From positions 1 to 36,206 of the forward strand of contig JAHFKF010000002.1 of the NCBI GenBank assembly GCA_023245475.1: a stretch of DNA of 36,206 nt, given 5' to 3'. This document shows positions 23,154 to 32,226 of this stretch, piece after piece. How positions within the stretch are numbered: position 1 is the first letter of the stretch; each line of letters begins with the position of its first letter. The translations under genes and the position numbers were made by a program. The notes beneath the pieces are model-generated. The model was not told the DNA's origin, did no database searches, and worked only from the letters and a program-made list of their open reading frames with translations. This DNA comes from Candidatus Levyibacteriota bacterium. GTDB lineage: Bacteria > Patescibacteriota > Microgenomatia > Levybacterales > UBA12049.

Positions 23154-23623
23154 TATTTAATAGTTACCAAGTCGCCTTTTTTAATATTATATTTCTTAAT
23201 CATTCCAGCACTTAGTTCAACTGCTTTCTCTGAATTGATAAATCCACCATAGGTCGTGATTTTGTCCTCAGGAGTTTTGCTATCAACGGGAGGAAGATTC
23301 TCAAATGCTGCTGAGACCTTTACTCCATCAATAAAGATCAAATCAATTGGGAAGTGCATACCTCTCATCCAAAAGGGATGATATCCTTTTTGTGGAAAGA
23401 CAAATAACATGCCTTGATCTGGTTTCAATGCTGTATATTTTATCAGGCCGATCTCTTGCTCTTTTTGGTCGGTGACGACTTCGACTTTAAAGCTACCATT
23501 ATTGATCATTACTGTTTGAGTTGTTCCGGACATGGTCTTTGCTGGTGTTTTGTTAAATTGATAAAACAAAAACCCTGCAAAAGCAATTAAAATAACACCT
23601 AAAATAATAATAATCTTGTTCAT
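23153..23623 (-). CDS. DUF192 protein, membrane-anchored
   Basis: A 156-residue protein with an N-terminal hydrophobic helix (about 4-22) and a DUF192 domain (about 40-155), recognisable from KVEVVTDQKEQEIGLIKY, GMLFVFPQKGYHPFWMRGM and FPIDLIFIDG. The family's function is unknown; it is a small beta-barrel commonly exported. It overlaps its neighbours by 4 and 1 bases, so it is part of the vanW-tsaD operon. Confidence 0.88.
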   Translation of the reverse strand: MNKIIIILGVILIAFAGFLFYQFNKTPAKTMSGTTQTVMINNGSFKVEVVTDQKEQEIGLIKYTALKPDQGMLFVFPQKGYHPFWMRGMHFPIDLIFIDGVKVSAAFENLPPVDSKTPEDKITTYGGFINSEKAVELSAGMIKKYNIKKGDLVTIK

Positions 23624-24102
23624 ACTTCGTTTAACAGTGACACAAGTCTGGTTGTTGATTGATTACGAATTTGATCAATGACATCAATCACTTGTGCTCC
23701 AATTTGTGCTGCTTGTCGCTCTTTATGATGACGACTTGCATCCCCTCGTGTTGTAGCGATTATAGCAGGTTTTAGATCAATTACTAGTTTGTCATACTGG
23801 TAATTCACAAACGAATCAGGTAAAGGAATAACATAATCAACCATACACAGACATGAAAGTACAACCGCGCGATCATGTTGATTATTGATTGGGCGATCGT
23901 TGCCTTTTGTTTTTCTAATAGCTGCATCACTTTCAAGAAGAACAACGAGGACATCACCTGCTGCTTTTGCTTTTTCTAAAAATGTAATATGCCCCACGTG
24001 TAATAAATCAAAGCACCCACCGACCAACACAACCCGCTTGTGTTGCTTGTGCAAAAGCGCTGCTTCTTGTATTGCCTGATCAATTGTCACAATCTGTTTC
24101 AT
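23620..24102 (-). CDS. Cytidylyltransferase-like nucleotidyltransferase (RfaE2/HldE C-terminal type)
   Basis: A 160-residue nucleotidyltransferase of the HIGH superfamily. GGCFDLLHVGHITFLEKAKA (about 28-47) holds the HxGH motif, followed by DVLVVLLESDAAIRKTKG and RPINNQHDRAVVLSCLCMVDYV. This is closest to RfaE domain II/HldE-type enzymes that activate sugar phosphates with ATP or CTP; related enzymes include FAD synthetase and glycerol-3-phosphate cytidylyltransferase. The substrate is open. It is coupled to vanW by a one-base overlap. Confidence 0.82.
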   Translation of the reverse strand: MKQIVTIDQAIQEAALLHKQHKRVVLVGGCFDLLHVGHITFLEKAKAAGDVLVVLLESDAAIRKTKGNDRPINNQHDRAVVLSCLCMVDYVIPLPDSFVNYQYDKLVIDLKPAIIATTRGDASRHHKERQAAQIGAQVIDVIDQIRNQSTTRLVSLLNEV

Positions 24103-25517
24103 TATTCCTTAGTGCCTCGAAGAAAAATTGCCTGCCACGGACGATAGTTTGATACAAAATTATCTGAAATAACCACTTTTCCATCTTTTTTGACAGTCCT
24201 TGTGAAGAATACATTTGCCCCCGCCGCTGCAAAATCCACTTGCTTTAGTTCTCCCTTTGGAAGTGTTGGATCATCTTGATAGAGAGTTTCCGGTGCGGGA
24301 GATTCTGACGTAATAACTGGTTTAGTCATTACAACTTGTCTGTTATCTTTTGTGCCATACAAATTAAATGTTATCCGTTGGGTAATTGGATCAACATAAC
24401 TTTGAATTAAAATTGAATGCCCCGTGTCGTTTTTAAACTTCAGGTCAACCGACGGATAATAAATTGCCGCGTCAATCCCAGGTCCTGAATCTTGCTCATA
24501 ATATCCTACACGATAAGCATGTGGATGACGCTCAACAATAGGAAGTCCTGCATTAAGCGCTGCACGAAAAAGTGTTGTTGAGACTTGGCAGACACCACCA
24601 CCATCACCAAGCACTGTTTTGCCGTTTTCAATAACATATGCTTGCTTGTATCCCGTCGCTGTTGAAATATCCCCAACGGCCTTAGTGGTAGAAAAAACTT
24701 CCCCTGGTTTAACGATAATGCCATTTAGTCGAGATGCAGCAAGGGTCAAATTGAAAATCCGGTTTTCAATTGAATGCTGAAACAATGAAGTACCTTGTCC
24801 AATAAGTTCTCTGATCCCCATATCTGTTCCTTTACTTGCCGACTCCTTGGGCTTTATCGTATTCACAGGAATCTGAATAGTAATAATTTGTGGAGAGTTC
24901 ATAGATGTTGCAGAAACCGCCTGATTCATGATTTCTTCTTTGATGTTGTTCACATCAACTGCCTTTCCATCCTTAGGAAGCCTGAAGTCAACAACCTTTC
25001 CATTTTGAAAGTTAAACATTGCCTCAACTGGCTTTTTATCAAGTTTTTTAGACAGAGGCGCAAGGAGTTGATTCAAGGTATCTTCCTTATATTGATAAGC
25101 AGGAGAAAGAGGAACCCCTTGCAGATACGCCTGAAGCATCAAGCTCATATTGGCAATGAGATTACTTGCACGACCAACGCTATATGCTTGCTTTGCCAGC
25201 AAACGAGAATCATACCCGAAACCAATTTGTTTGGCAGAAATAGTTGCGGTCATTCCTTCACCTTTTAAATTAAATGTAGTATAACGAAGCAGTTCATTTT
25301 TTCTGTCAAAATAATCAATGACCTCAGCTTGTGTTTTGCCACCAAAATCAATGCCATTGATAGTAACTCCTTCATAAATCAAGTTTGTATGAGTTTGCTT
25401 ATAAACAACGTAGAGAAAACTGATGAAGAAAAATAAACCTACAACTGCTCCAAAAAGAAACCAACTAGAGCTTTTCAAAACGTTTATCACATGTCTTTTT
25501 GTCAATGGGATTGTCAT
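24102..25517 (-). CDS. VanW-family protein with peptidoglycan-binding-like domains
   Basis: A 471-residue envelope protein. One membrane helix (about 15-38) anchors it. A PG_binding_4-type region (about 45-230) begins YEGVTINGIDFGGKTQAEV. The VanW domain (about 245-385) has PGEVFSTTKAVGDISTATGY and GDGGGVCQVSTTLFRAALNA, then HPHAYRVGYY. A C-terminal G5-like or beta tail follows (about 405-471). VanW proteins occur in vancomycin-resistance clusters but their role is not defined. It opens the minus-strand operon to tsaD and shares a promoter region with the solute-binding gene. Confidence 0.88.
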   Translation of the reverse strand: MTIPLTKRHVINVLKSSSWFLFGAVVGLFFFISFLYVVYKQTHTNLIYEGVTINGIDFGGKTQAEVIDYFDRKNELLRYTTFNLKGEGMTATISAKQIGFGYDSRLLAKQAYSVGRASNLIANMSLMLQAYLQGVPLSPAYQYKEDTLNQLLAPLSKKLDKKPVEAMFNFQNGKVVDFRLPKDGKAVDVNNIKEEIMNQAVSATSMNSPQIITIQIPVNTIKPKESASKGTDMGIRELIGQGTSLFQHSIENRIFNLTLAASRLNGIIVKPGEVFSTTKAVGDISTATGYKQAYVIENGKTVLGDGGGVCQVSTTLFRAALNAGLPIVERHPHAYRVGYYEQDSGPGIDAAIYYPSVDLKFKNDTGHSILIQSYVDPITQRITFNLYGTKDNRQVVMTKPVITSESPAPETLYQDDPTLPKGELKQVDFAAAGANVFFTRTVKKDGKVVISDNFVSNYRPWQAIFLRGTKE

Positions 25518-25540
25518 AGCCTCTCTCTGCGTATTATACT
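25511..25540 (+). promoter_or_regulatory. Promoter of the tethered solute-binding protein
   Basis: TTGTCA (25511-25516), an 18-base spacer and TATACT (25535-25540), 13 bases before the ATG at 25554. The -35 overlaps the vanW start codon on the other strand. Confidence 0.65.
25533..25538 (-). promoter_or_regulatory. vanW -10 element, overlapping the divergent -10
   Basis: A perfect TATAAT on the minus strand, 15 bases before the vanW ATG. It shares four bases with the plus-strand TATACT, so the two promoters are nearly back to back. The -35 (TTCATT, 25557-25562) is weak. Confidence 0.5.
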
Positions 25541-25553
25541 ATATATATTCACT

Positions 25554-27017
25554 ATGAATGAAGGCATTGTTTTTGACAATAATTCGAATGAAACTCCTCC
25601 GGGAGAAGCAACACCAGTGACAGCTGATCCACAAACAGAGCCACAATCACCTATTGCTACTCCGGTGACACCACCTGTCGATCCAGGTTTTGCCATTAGC
25701 AATGGTGGCAACTCAAAAAAGTTACTTATCAAAATTATCATCGGTATTGTAGCCATAATACTTATCACTTTCATCGTGTTTCTTCTTATCCCTCGTGGCA
25801 AGTCAAACGAACAGGTAACACTGGTCTGGTGGGGATTATGGGAAGATACTCGTGTTATGACACCAATCATTGCCGATTTCGAACGGGCAAATCCTAACAT
25901 AAAAGTACAATACCTGAAACAAAATCCTGAACAATACCGAAACAGATTAACAACACGTATTACCAATGGATCAGGACCTGATATCTTTCGCTATCACAAT
26001 ACCTGGTATCCAATGCTATCAGACTATCTCCTGCCATTTTCATCAGACGTGATCAGTACTGCAGACTTTAAAAAAGATTTCTATCCTGTCATGCAAACTG
26101 ACTTAGTCCATAATGGCGCTATTTATGGTATCCCGCTTGAAGCAGATACGCTTAGTTTATTTGTTAACAAAGATATTCTTGATGCAGCAGGTGAAAAAGC
26201 ACCAACTAGGTGGGATGACTTTTGTAAAGTAGCCAGCAAAGTAACTGTCAAAGATGCTTCAGGAAAAATCCAAACAGCAGGCGCAGCTCTGGGTCTGTAT
26301 GGCAATGTTACGCATGCACAGGACATTATCTCAATGCTATTTGCTCAACAAGGTATCACGATGCAAAACATCCTGACATCACCGGATCGGACAGAAGCCG
26401 CCCTTGAATTTTACACAGCCTTTGCTGAAGGAGGAAAAGAATGCCCTGCTGAGAGCATGTGGAATAATACACTTGATGAATCACGGCTTGCCTTTGGACG
26501 TGGAACCCTTGCCATGTACTTTGGCTATTCCTGGGATATCTTTGATTTACAACGAATCAACAAAGATCTTAATTACGAAATTCACCCCGTGCCCAGCCTT
26601 GTTAATAAAAACGAAACCATTGCAAGTTACTGGGTAGAAGGAGTCTCCAGGCAATCACAGCACCAGAAAGAAGCATTACTCTTTATGCAGTATCTTGCCA
26701 AAAAAGAAACAGCACAAAAATTCTACAATGAAGCTGCAAAAGTACGATCCTTTGGAGAACCATCTGCACGAGTGGATTTAGCGGCAAGTCTTAAAGAGAA
26801 TAAGCTTATTGCCTCATTTGTATCGCAACTACCGCAAGCACAATCCTCATACTTTGTAAGTAACACACATGATGGCGAAGGCGGTCTTAACTTTCTGCTC
26901 AATAATTATCTTGGAACGGCTATTAATCAAATTGAAGCTGGTGCAGCTGCTAATTCCGCCGTGCCATCACTCAATGAAGGTATTGGGCAAGTATATACAA
27001 AATATGGAATCCAATAA
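25554..27017 (+). CDS. Membrane-tethered family 1 extracellular solute-binding protein
   Basis: A 487-residue protein. Instead of a lipoprotein signal it has a Pro/Thr-rich N-terminal tail (about 1-54) predicted cytoplasmic, one membrane helix (about 55-78) and then an ABC sugar-type binding domain. That domain shows VTLVWWGLWEDTRVM and IIADFERANPNIKVQYL, followed by NGSGPDIFRYH, GIPLEADTLSLFVNKDIL and a Trp-rich SYWVEGVSRQ. The ATG at 25554 lies 13 bases past the -10 box; the frame upstream to 25491 runs over the promoter. No permease or ATPase gene accompanies it, so it may be a receptor or work with a distant transporter. Confidence 0.85.
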   Translation: MNEGIVFDNNSNETPPGEATPVTADPQTEPQSPIATPVTPPVDPGFAISNGGNSKKLLIKIIIGIVAIILITFIVFLLIPRGKSNEQVTLVWWGLWEDTRVMTPIIADFERANPNIKVQYLKQNPEQYRNRLTTRITNGSGPDIFRYHNTWYPMLSDYLLPFSSDVISTADFKKDFYPVMQTDLVHNGAIYGIPLEADTLSLFVNKDILDAAGEKAPTRWDDFCKVASKVTVKDASGKIQTAGAALGLYGNVTHAQDIISMLFAQQGITMQNILTSPDRTEAALEFYTAFAEGGKECPAESMWNNTLDESRLAFGRGTLAMYFGYSWDIFDLQRINKDLNYEIHPVPSLVNKNETIASYWVEGVSRQSQHQKEALLFMQYLAKKETAQKFYNEAAKVRSFGEPSARVDLAASLKENKLIASFVSQLPQAQSSYFVSNTHDGEGGLNFLLNNYLGTAINQIEAGAAANSAVPSLNEGIGQVYTKYGIQ

Positions 27018-27906
27018 TGCAATTATTAAAACCCTCCTGTATAGCGATATCTTTGATTTCCCCCTGACCAAGAACGAGATATGGCAGTATCTTCTGACCA
27101 ATACCGTAATCACCAAAGGACAATTTGAAAAAAGCCTTACAAGACTTCTTACAGCAAACAAACCACTTATTGCAAGCAAAGGCGACTTATACTGTATGAG
27201 TGGTCGAGAAAAAGTTATTGCTAAGCGGCAGAAGAATGCCAGTGAAGTTACAAAGAAATTAAAACTAGCAGATAAAGTAGTTTCCTACCTTTCATACATC
27301 CCAACCATTTCCTTTATCGGTTTAAGTGGAGGCCTCAGTGTCGGCAAAGCCACCAAGCATGATGACATAGACTTGTTTATCATCACAAAAAAGAACACAC
27401 TGTTTCTCACACGACTCTATGTGTTATTTGTTCTTGAGGTATTGGGACTGAGACGTAGGAGAGTGGAACCAAATCCTGCTGATAAGATATGCCCGAACTT
27501 CTTCCTCGATGAAACACATCTTAGCTGGCCTAAACAATCTCGTGACATCTATATCGCACATGAGATTGCACAACTAAAACCACTCTTTGAGAGAAATAAC
27601 ACCTATAAGATATTTCTCCAGAAAAACAAATGGGTGCAAGCATTTCTCCCCAATACCTTGCAAGAAATTGAGAGAGCAACTCCTAAAAACGTACGCAATT
27701 TTCTTTCATTGCAAGCAGTAAGTTTTATTCTTCGTCCCGCTGAGCCACTTGCCAGTTTGTTACAAAAAAGTGTTATGAAAAGGCACCGAACGACAGAAAT
27801 AATTACAAAAGAGCGTTTGTCCCTCCATCCCAACGACTATCGGCCTAAGACAATGAGGCTTTTACGCCTAAAATGCAGTAAATTAGGTTTATTGACAAAC
27901 ACCTGA
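27004..27906 (+). CDS. Nucleotidyltransferase-fold protein coupled to the solute-binding protein
   Basis: A 300-residue protein beginning MESNNAIIKT at 27004, overlapping the upstream stop by 14 bases; the open frame further upstream runs through the solute-binding gene. Residues about 1-90 look like a winged-helix region (LLYSDIFDFPLTKNEIWQYL). Then comes a polymerase-beta-type site, GLSGGLSVGKATKHDDIDLF (about 99-118), with the GG and DxD pattern of minimal nucleotidyltransferases. A basic helical C terminus follows. Similar proteins are usual in CPR genomes but their substrate is unknown. It may modify a nucleic acid or an antibiotic-like small molecule. Confidence 0.75.
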   Translation: MESNNAIIKTLLYSDIFDFPLTKNEIWQYLLTNTVITKGQFEKSLTRLLTANKPLIASKGDLYCMSGREKVIAKRQKNASEVTKKLKLADKVVSYLSYIPTISFIGLSGGLSVGKATKHDDIDLFIITKKNTLFLTRLYVLFVLEVLGLRRRRVEPNPADKICPNFFLDETHLSWPKQSRDIYIAHEIAQLKPLFERNNTYKIFLQKNKWVQAFLPNTLQEIERATPKNVRNFLSLQAVSFILRPAEPLASLLQKSVMKRHRTTEIITKERLSLHPNDYRPKTMRLLRLKCSKLGLLTNT

Positions 27907-27920
27907 ATATTAATTATACT
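27892..27920 (+). promoter_or_regulatory. greA promoter
   Basis: A consensus TTGACA (27892-27897), a 17-base spacer and TATACT (27915-27920), ending 11 bases before the greA ATG. It is the strongest promoter in the window by match and lies over the end of the nucleotidyltransferase gene. It probably also drives tdh-kbl. Confidence 0.85.
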
Positions 27921-27931
27921 GGCTCAGACTT

Positions 27932-28396
27932 ATGAATGCGAAAGCAATTTATCTGACCCAAACTGGCCTTGATGAGCTGAAACGGGAATATAATGAACTC
28001 ACCAATGTCCGACGTCCTGAAGTTGTCATACAGCTCTCTGACGCCCGCGAACAAGGTGACCTCTCTGAAAATGGTGCATATACTGCAGCACGGGAAGAAC
28101 TTGCATTTATTGATGGCCGCATTGAAGAATTAGAGATGCTCATCAAACAAGCTGTCGTTATTGAAGATCATCACGGTGATAAATTAGTCAGTCTCGGATC
28201 GGAAATCACTGTTAAAATAAAAGGCAAAGAAGAAATCTACCACCTCGTTGGCGAATGGGAAGCAAATCCCATGGAAAAGAAAATCTCTCATGAATCTCCA
28301 CTTGGCAAAGCACTCATGGGCAAATCTGTTGGCGACGAAGTTGCCGTTGAAGCACCAGCCGGCAAAATGATTTATACAATTGTGTCAATCGGCTAA
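27932..28396 (+). CDS. greA: Transcription elongation factor GreA
   Basis: Rescues backtracked RNA polymerase by stimulating transcript cleavage. The 154-residue protein has the N-terminal coiled coil (about 8-75) with the tip acidic pair in LSDAREQGDLSENGAY, preceded by LTQTGLDELKREYNEL, and the C-terminal FKBP-like domain with ISHESPLGKALMGKSVGDEV and a final VEAPAGKMIYTIVSI. Length and motifs are standard. Confidence 0.96.
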   Translation: MNAKAIYLTQTGLDELKREYNELTNVRRPEVVIQLSDAREQGDLSENGAYTAAREELAFIDGRIEELEMLIKQAVVIEDHHGDKLVSLGSEITVKIKGKEEIYHLVGEWEANPMEKKISHESPLGKALMGKSVGDEVAVEAPAGKMIYTIVSIG

Positions 28397-28447
28397 CACA
28401 ATCATTCTTTGTCATTCTCCAAGGTCTGGACAAGAATCCAACTGATT

Positions 28448-29467
28448 ATGAAAAAAACTACCATGACTGCTGTTGTTAAAGATACCGCAGCACCCGGTAT
28501 CGTAATTAAGCAAGTCCCCATCCCAAAGCCTAAGAAAGATGAAGTCCTCGTTAAAGTTCGTTATGCATCTGTTTGCGGTACGGACATTGGCATTTATGAT
28601 TGGATTCCTTGGGCAGCGTCGCACATAAAGCCTCCCCAAATCGTGGGGCATGAAATGGTTGGAGAAATTATTGAGATTAATACCAAAGAAAAAACAAACT
28701 TACAACCCGGTGATTTAGTGTCTTCAGAAACCCACATCTTTTGCCAGAATTGCTATCAATGCAGCATCAAAAACTATCACATTTGTGAGAACATGAAACT
28801 GTTTGGCATTGGACGTGACGGCGCCTTTGCGGAGTATGCGACTATCCCAATTCGTACAACCTGGAAAAATGATCCTCGTATCTCTGTTGAAGCAATGAGT
28901 GTACAAGAGCCACTTGGCAATGCAGTCAATGTCGTCACCAAAGCTGATGTCAAAGATAAGAAAATTCTGATTATGGGACTTGGCCCGACGGGACTGTGTG
29001 CTGGCATGGTAGCCAAAGCATATGGAGCCGCAGAAGTAGTTGGAGTAAATCGTCGCGAGTATCGACGCGACTTGGCAATGAAGCTGGGCTTTGATCGTGC
29101 GGTTGCAAAGATTGATGAAAAAGAATATGGCACATTTGATGCCGTGCTTGAAATGAGTGGTAATCGGATTGGTATTGAAATCGCACTTGACGCAGCACGC
29201 ATTGCTGGCAAGATTATCGCATTTGGCATCCCCAAAGAAAACATTTCGTTTGATTGGGGAAAATACATGATTAATAAAGAACTTTCTATCGATTCAGTGT
29301 TTGGTCGCATGATCTGGGATACATGGAAAGATACGACCGAACTCTTGATCTCAGGTAACGTTGATCTGACCAAGATCATCACCCACCGATTTAAGCTCTC
29401 AGAGTTTGAAGAAGCAATGAAGGTTATGAAGAGCGGTGAATGTGGTAAGATTCTCCTAGAACCATAA
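28448..29467 (+). CDS. tdh: L-threonine 3-dehydrogenase
   Basis: Oxidises L-threonine to 2-amino-3-ketobutyrate with NAD. From 28448 (MKKTTMTAVV) it is 339 residues, close to E. coli Tdh (341). It has the catalytic zinc Cys in ASVCGTDIGIYDW, GHEMVGEI, the structural-zinc cluster CQNCYQCSIKNYHIC (about 98-112), the GLGPTGLCAGM nucleotide-binding turn near 182 and ITHRF near 310. The ORF is open upstream to 28409 but without support; a start at 28463 is also possible. The stop overlaps the kbl start by one base. Confidence 0.93.
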   Translation: MKKTTMTAVVKDTAAPGIVIKQVPIPKPKKDEVLVKVRYASVCGTDIGIYDWIPWAASHIKPPQIVGHEMVGEIIEINTKEKTNLQPGDLVSSETHIFCQNCYQCSIKNYHICENMKLFGIGRDGAFAEYATIPIRTTWKNDPRISVEAMSVQEPLGNAVNVVTKADVKDKKILIMGLGPTGLCAGMVAKAYGAAEVVGVNRREYRRDLAMKLGFDRAVAKIDEKEYGTFDAVLEMSGNRIGIEIALDAARIAGKIIAFGIPKENISFDWGKYMINKELSIDSVFGRMIWDTWKDTTELLISGNVDLTKIITHRFKLSEFEEAMKVMKSGECGKILLEP

Positions 29468-30666
29468 TGAGTAATATACAAAAATTTTATCAAGGACTTG
29501 AAGTATCTACCAAAGCCGGGAAAGCTCCATATACCATCGAGTCAGGGCAAGGAGCATACCTCACTATCAATGGCACCAAGAAGCTCAACTTCTGCTCAAG
29601 TCATTACCTTGGCTTTGCAGTTGATGAGCGGATCAAACAAGCCGCGATTAAAGCCATAGAGAAGTATGGTCTGGGGACAGGCTATCGAACCCTCGCCGGA
29701 ACACACGAGTTGCACCTTAAACTTGAAGAAGCTCTTGCTCACTTTAAAGGAACCGAAAAAGCAGTCGTCCTCTCAAGTGCGTACATGGCAAACTGCGCAG
29801 CAATCCAAACAATCATCGGCAAAGAAGACATCGTTATCTCCGATGAACTCAATCATGCTTCAATCATTGATGCCGTCAGACTTTCTGGAGTTAAGAACAA
29901 AATGATTTATAAACACGCTGACATGACAAGTCTTGAAGAGAAACTTAAAGAAGCAGACGAGCTTCGCCGCACCCCAAAGACAAACGGAGAGACACCGCTC
30001 ATTCTTATCGTCACTGATGGTGTGTTCTCAATGGACGGAGATCTTGCACCACTTCCAGAGATCGTGAATCTGGCCAAAGAGTATGAAGCACTCACGATGG
30101 TCGATGATGCACACGGAGAGGGAGTGCTTGGACGTGGAGGACGCGGCATTGTAAATCACTTTGGACTTGAGGGTGAAGTAGATATTGAAGTCGGCAGTCT
30201 TTCCAAAGCCTTCTCCGTCATGGGAGGATTTATCGCCGGCAAAAAATCTCTGATCGACTTTTATCTCTTAAAAGCACGTCAACGACTTTTCTCAATTGCG
30301 CTGACGATTCCCGATACAGCAGCAGCTCTTGAGGCAGTAACTATCCTACAAGAATCCGATGAGGTTGTGACAAAGCTGTGGGATAACACAAAATACCTAC
30401 GAAGTGAATTACAAAAGTACGGCTTTGATACGGGCAATTCTGAAACACCTATCACACCTGTCATGCTTGGCGATGAGGAAATTGCCAAAGAGTTTAGTAC
30501 CAAGCTTTTTGCAGAAGATGTCTTTGCCACACCAATTGTTTTCCCAATGGTTGCAAAAGGTAAAGCACGAATACGCGTCATCCCATCCGCAGCACATAGT
30601 AAAGAAGATTTAGATCGTGGCATTGCAGCGTTTGTCAAAGTGGCCAAAGAACTAAACGTGCTCTAA
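29467..30666 (+). CDS. kbl: Glycine C-acetyltransferase (2-amino-3-ketobutyrate CoA ligase)
   Basis: Completes threonine-to-glycine conversion by splitting 2-amino-3-ketobutyrate with CoA to glycine and acetyl-CoA. The 399-residue PLP enzyme has GLGTGYRTLAGTHELHLKLE near 66, DELNHASIIDAVRLSG near 134, VTDGVFSMDGDLAPL, VDDAHGEGVLGRGGRG near 212 and the Schiff-base lysine in GSLSKAFSVMGG near 246. AONS/BioF belongs to the same family, but direct coupling to tdh favours Kbl. Confidence 0.92.
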   Translation: MSNIQKFYQGLEVSTKAGKAPYTIESGQGAYLTINGTKKLNFCSSHYLGFAVDERIKQAAIKAIEKYGLGTGYRTLAGTHELHLKLEEALAHFKGTEKAVVLSSAYMANCAAIQTIIGKEDIVISDELNHASIIDAVRLSGVKNKMIYKHADMTSLEEKLKEADELRRTPKTNGETPLILIVTDGVFSMDGDLAPLPEIVNLAKEYEALTMVDDAHGEGVLGRGGRGIVNHFGLEGEVDIEVGSLSKAFSVMGGFIAGKKSLIDFYLLKARQRLFSIALTIPDTAAALEAVTILQESDEVVTKLWDNTKYLRSELQKYGFDTGNSETPITPVMLGDEEIAKEFSTKLFAEDVFATPIVFPMVAKGKARIRVIPSAAHSKEDLDRGIAAFVKVAKELNVL

Positions 30667-30674
30667 AGTAATTA

Positions 30675-30703
30675 TTTACAAACTATCAGCCTCATGGTAT
30701 CAT
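30675..30703 (+). promoter_or_regulatory. guaA promoter
   Basis: TTTACA (30675-30680), a 17-base spacer and TATCAT (30698-30703) with a TGg extended element. It ends 5 bases before the ATG at 30709, so the mRNA should start at or beside the start codon. Confidence 0.7.
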
Positions 30704-30708
30704 AAATC

Positions 30709-32226
30709 ATGCTCCTTATCGTAGATTTTGGCTCCCAGACAGCTCACCTTATCGGCAGACGATTTAGACAACTTGGCGTGACCGTTGAATACACAACTCC
30801 TGAAGAAGCTCTCAGTACAATCACAGAAAAAGCACCATCTGGTATTGTTTTTTCGGGGGGACCATCATCTGTCTATGAAAAAGGTGCTCCGACCATCTCA
30901 AAATCCGTCTTGACGCGCGGACTTCCAATTCTAGGTATTTGTTACGGCTGGCAACTGATGGCAAAACTCCTTGGTGGAACGGTTAAAAACACGACCAAAG
31001 AATATGGCCCGGAAAAAATACATATCAAAAAAGCAGAAGGCCCTCTTGCTAACTTACCTAAGAAAAGCTTTAGTGTCATCGTTTCACATGGAGATTCAGT
31101 CATAACCTTACCTGTTGGATTTGAGACCCTTGCTACCACAGAATCCGTTGAATACTCAGCAGTTGCTCACCATGACAAACAATTGTACGGCGTACAATTT
31201 CATCCTGAAGCAGACCATACAGAGCATGGTTTGGATATCTTAAAAAACTTTGCCCACCTCTGTCATGAAATCATGAATCCGTTAAGCCTTGATCCCAAAC
31301 CAATTATTGCCAATATCAAACAAAACGTTGGTGACAAAAAAGTTATCTGTGCTGTCTCAGGAGGCGTTGATTCAAGTGTTGCTGCGTTTCTGATCGGTAA
31401 AGCAATTGGCAAGCAGCTGATCCCCGTGTACGTCGAGTCAGGCCTTATGAGACAAAGAACCGAGGAGCGAGTCAGAACGCTTTTTAGTAAAGAACTAAAA
31501 ACAGCGCTTGTCGTTGTCAATGCACGAACGAAGTTTCTCAAAGCCCTCAAAGGGGTAACTGACCCTGAAAAGAAACGTAAAATCATTGGGAAATTGTATG
31601 TGGATATCTTTCAAGAAGAAGCAGCAAAGCATAAAGACGCACGATTTCTTGCTCAAGGAACGATCTACTCTGATGTCATTGAATCTAAAGGCAGTAAGCA
31701 TGCATCAAAGATTAAGTCTCATCACAACGTTGGAGGTCTTCCCAAAGATATGAAACTAAAATTGCTTGAACCAAACAGAAACTATTACAAAGATGAAGTG
31801 CGCGAAATTGGCCGCCTTGCTGGTCTCTCTGAAGAAACAATCATGCAACAACCATGGCCGGGCCCCGGACACGCAGTTAATATCATGGGAGAAGTAACAG
31901 AGAAGCGTCTCTCCCAAGTCATGCAAGCTGATGAAATTGTCGTTGAAGAAATGCAAAAAGCTGGGCTTTATACCAAAGTGTTTGAATGCTTTGCCATTAT
32001 GTCAGGCGCCTACTCAACGGCCGTCAAAGGAGACAGCCGTGTCTTTGCAGAGGTGGTTGCCATCAGATCCTACGATTCCAATGACATCATGACTGCTGAT
32101 TGGACCAAGATTCCTTATGATGTGCTGGCAAAGATCTCATCTCGAATAGTCAATGAAGTTCCAGACGTCTCCCGTGTCGTGTACGACATTACTACCAAAC
32201 CTCCAGCCACCATGCGGTGGGAATAA
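30709..32226 (+). CDS. guaA: GMP synthase (glutamine-hydrolysing)
   Basis: Converts XMP to GMP. The 505-residue enzyme has an N-terminal class I amidotransferase domain, with the nucleophile Cys in LGICYGWQLM near 80 and the His/Glu pair in GVQFHPEADHTEHG near 163. The ATP pyrophosphatase domain has the P-loop AVSGGVDSSVAAFL near 218. The dimerisation domain ends IVNEVPDVSRVVYDITTKPP and the C terminus is PATMRWE, as usual. The organism can therefore make GMP from XMP if IMP dehydrogenase is present elsewhere. Confidence 0.97.
   Translation: MLLIVDFGSQTAHLIGRRFRQLGVTVEYTTPEEALSTITEKAPSGIVFSGGPSSVYEKGAPTISKSVLTRGLPILGICYGWQLMAKLLGGTVKNTTKEYGPEKIHIKKAEGPLANLPKKSFSVIVSHGDSVITLPVGFETLATTESVEYSAVAHHDKQLYGVQFHPEADHTEHGLDILKNFAHLCHEIMNPLSLDPKPIIANIKQNVGDKKVICAVSGGVDSSVAAFLIGKAIGKQLIPVYVESGLMRQRTEERVRTLFSKELKTALVVVNARTKFLKALKGVTDPEKKRKIIGKLYVDIFQEEAAKHKDARFLAQGTIYSDVIESKGSKHASKIKSHHNVGGLPKDMKLKLLEPNRNYYKDEVREIGRLAGLSEETIMQQPWPGPGHAVNIMGEVTEKRLSQVMQADEIVVEEMQKAGLYTKVFECFAIMSGAYSTAVKGDSRVFAEVVAIRSYDSNDIMTADWTKIPYDVLAKISSRIVNEVPDVSRVVYDITTKPPATMRWE

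Noticed and set aside
26869..27003. Upstream extension of the nucleotidyltransferase-like gene
   Set aside because: It lies inside the solute-binding gene in another frame; the ATG at 27004 gives normal coupling.
28397..28447. A separate tdh promoter between greA and tdh
   Set aside because: No -10 of the quality seen elsewhere; tdh is probably transcribed with greA.
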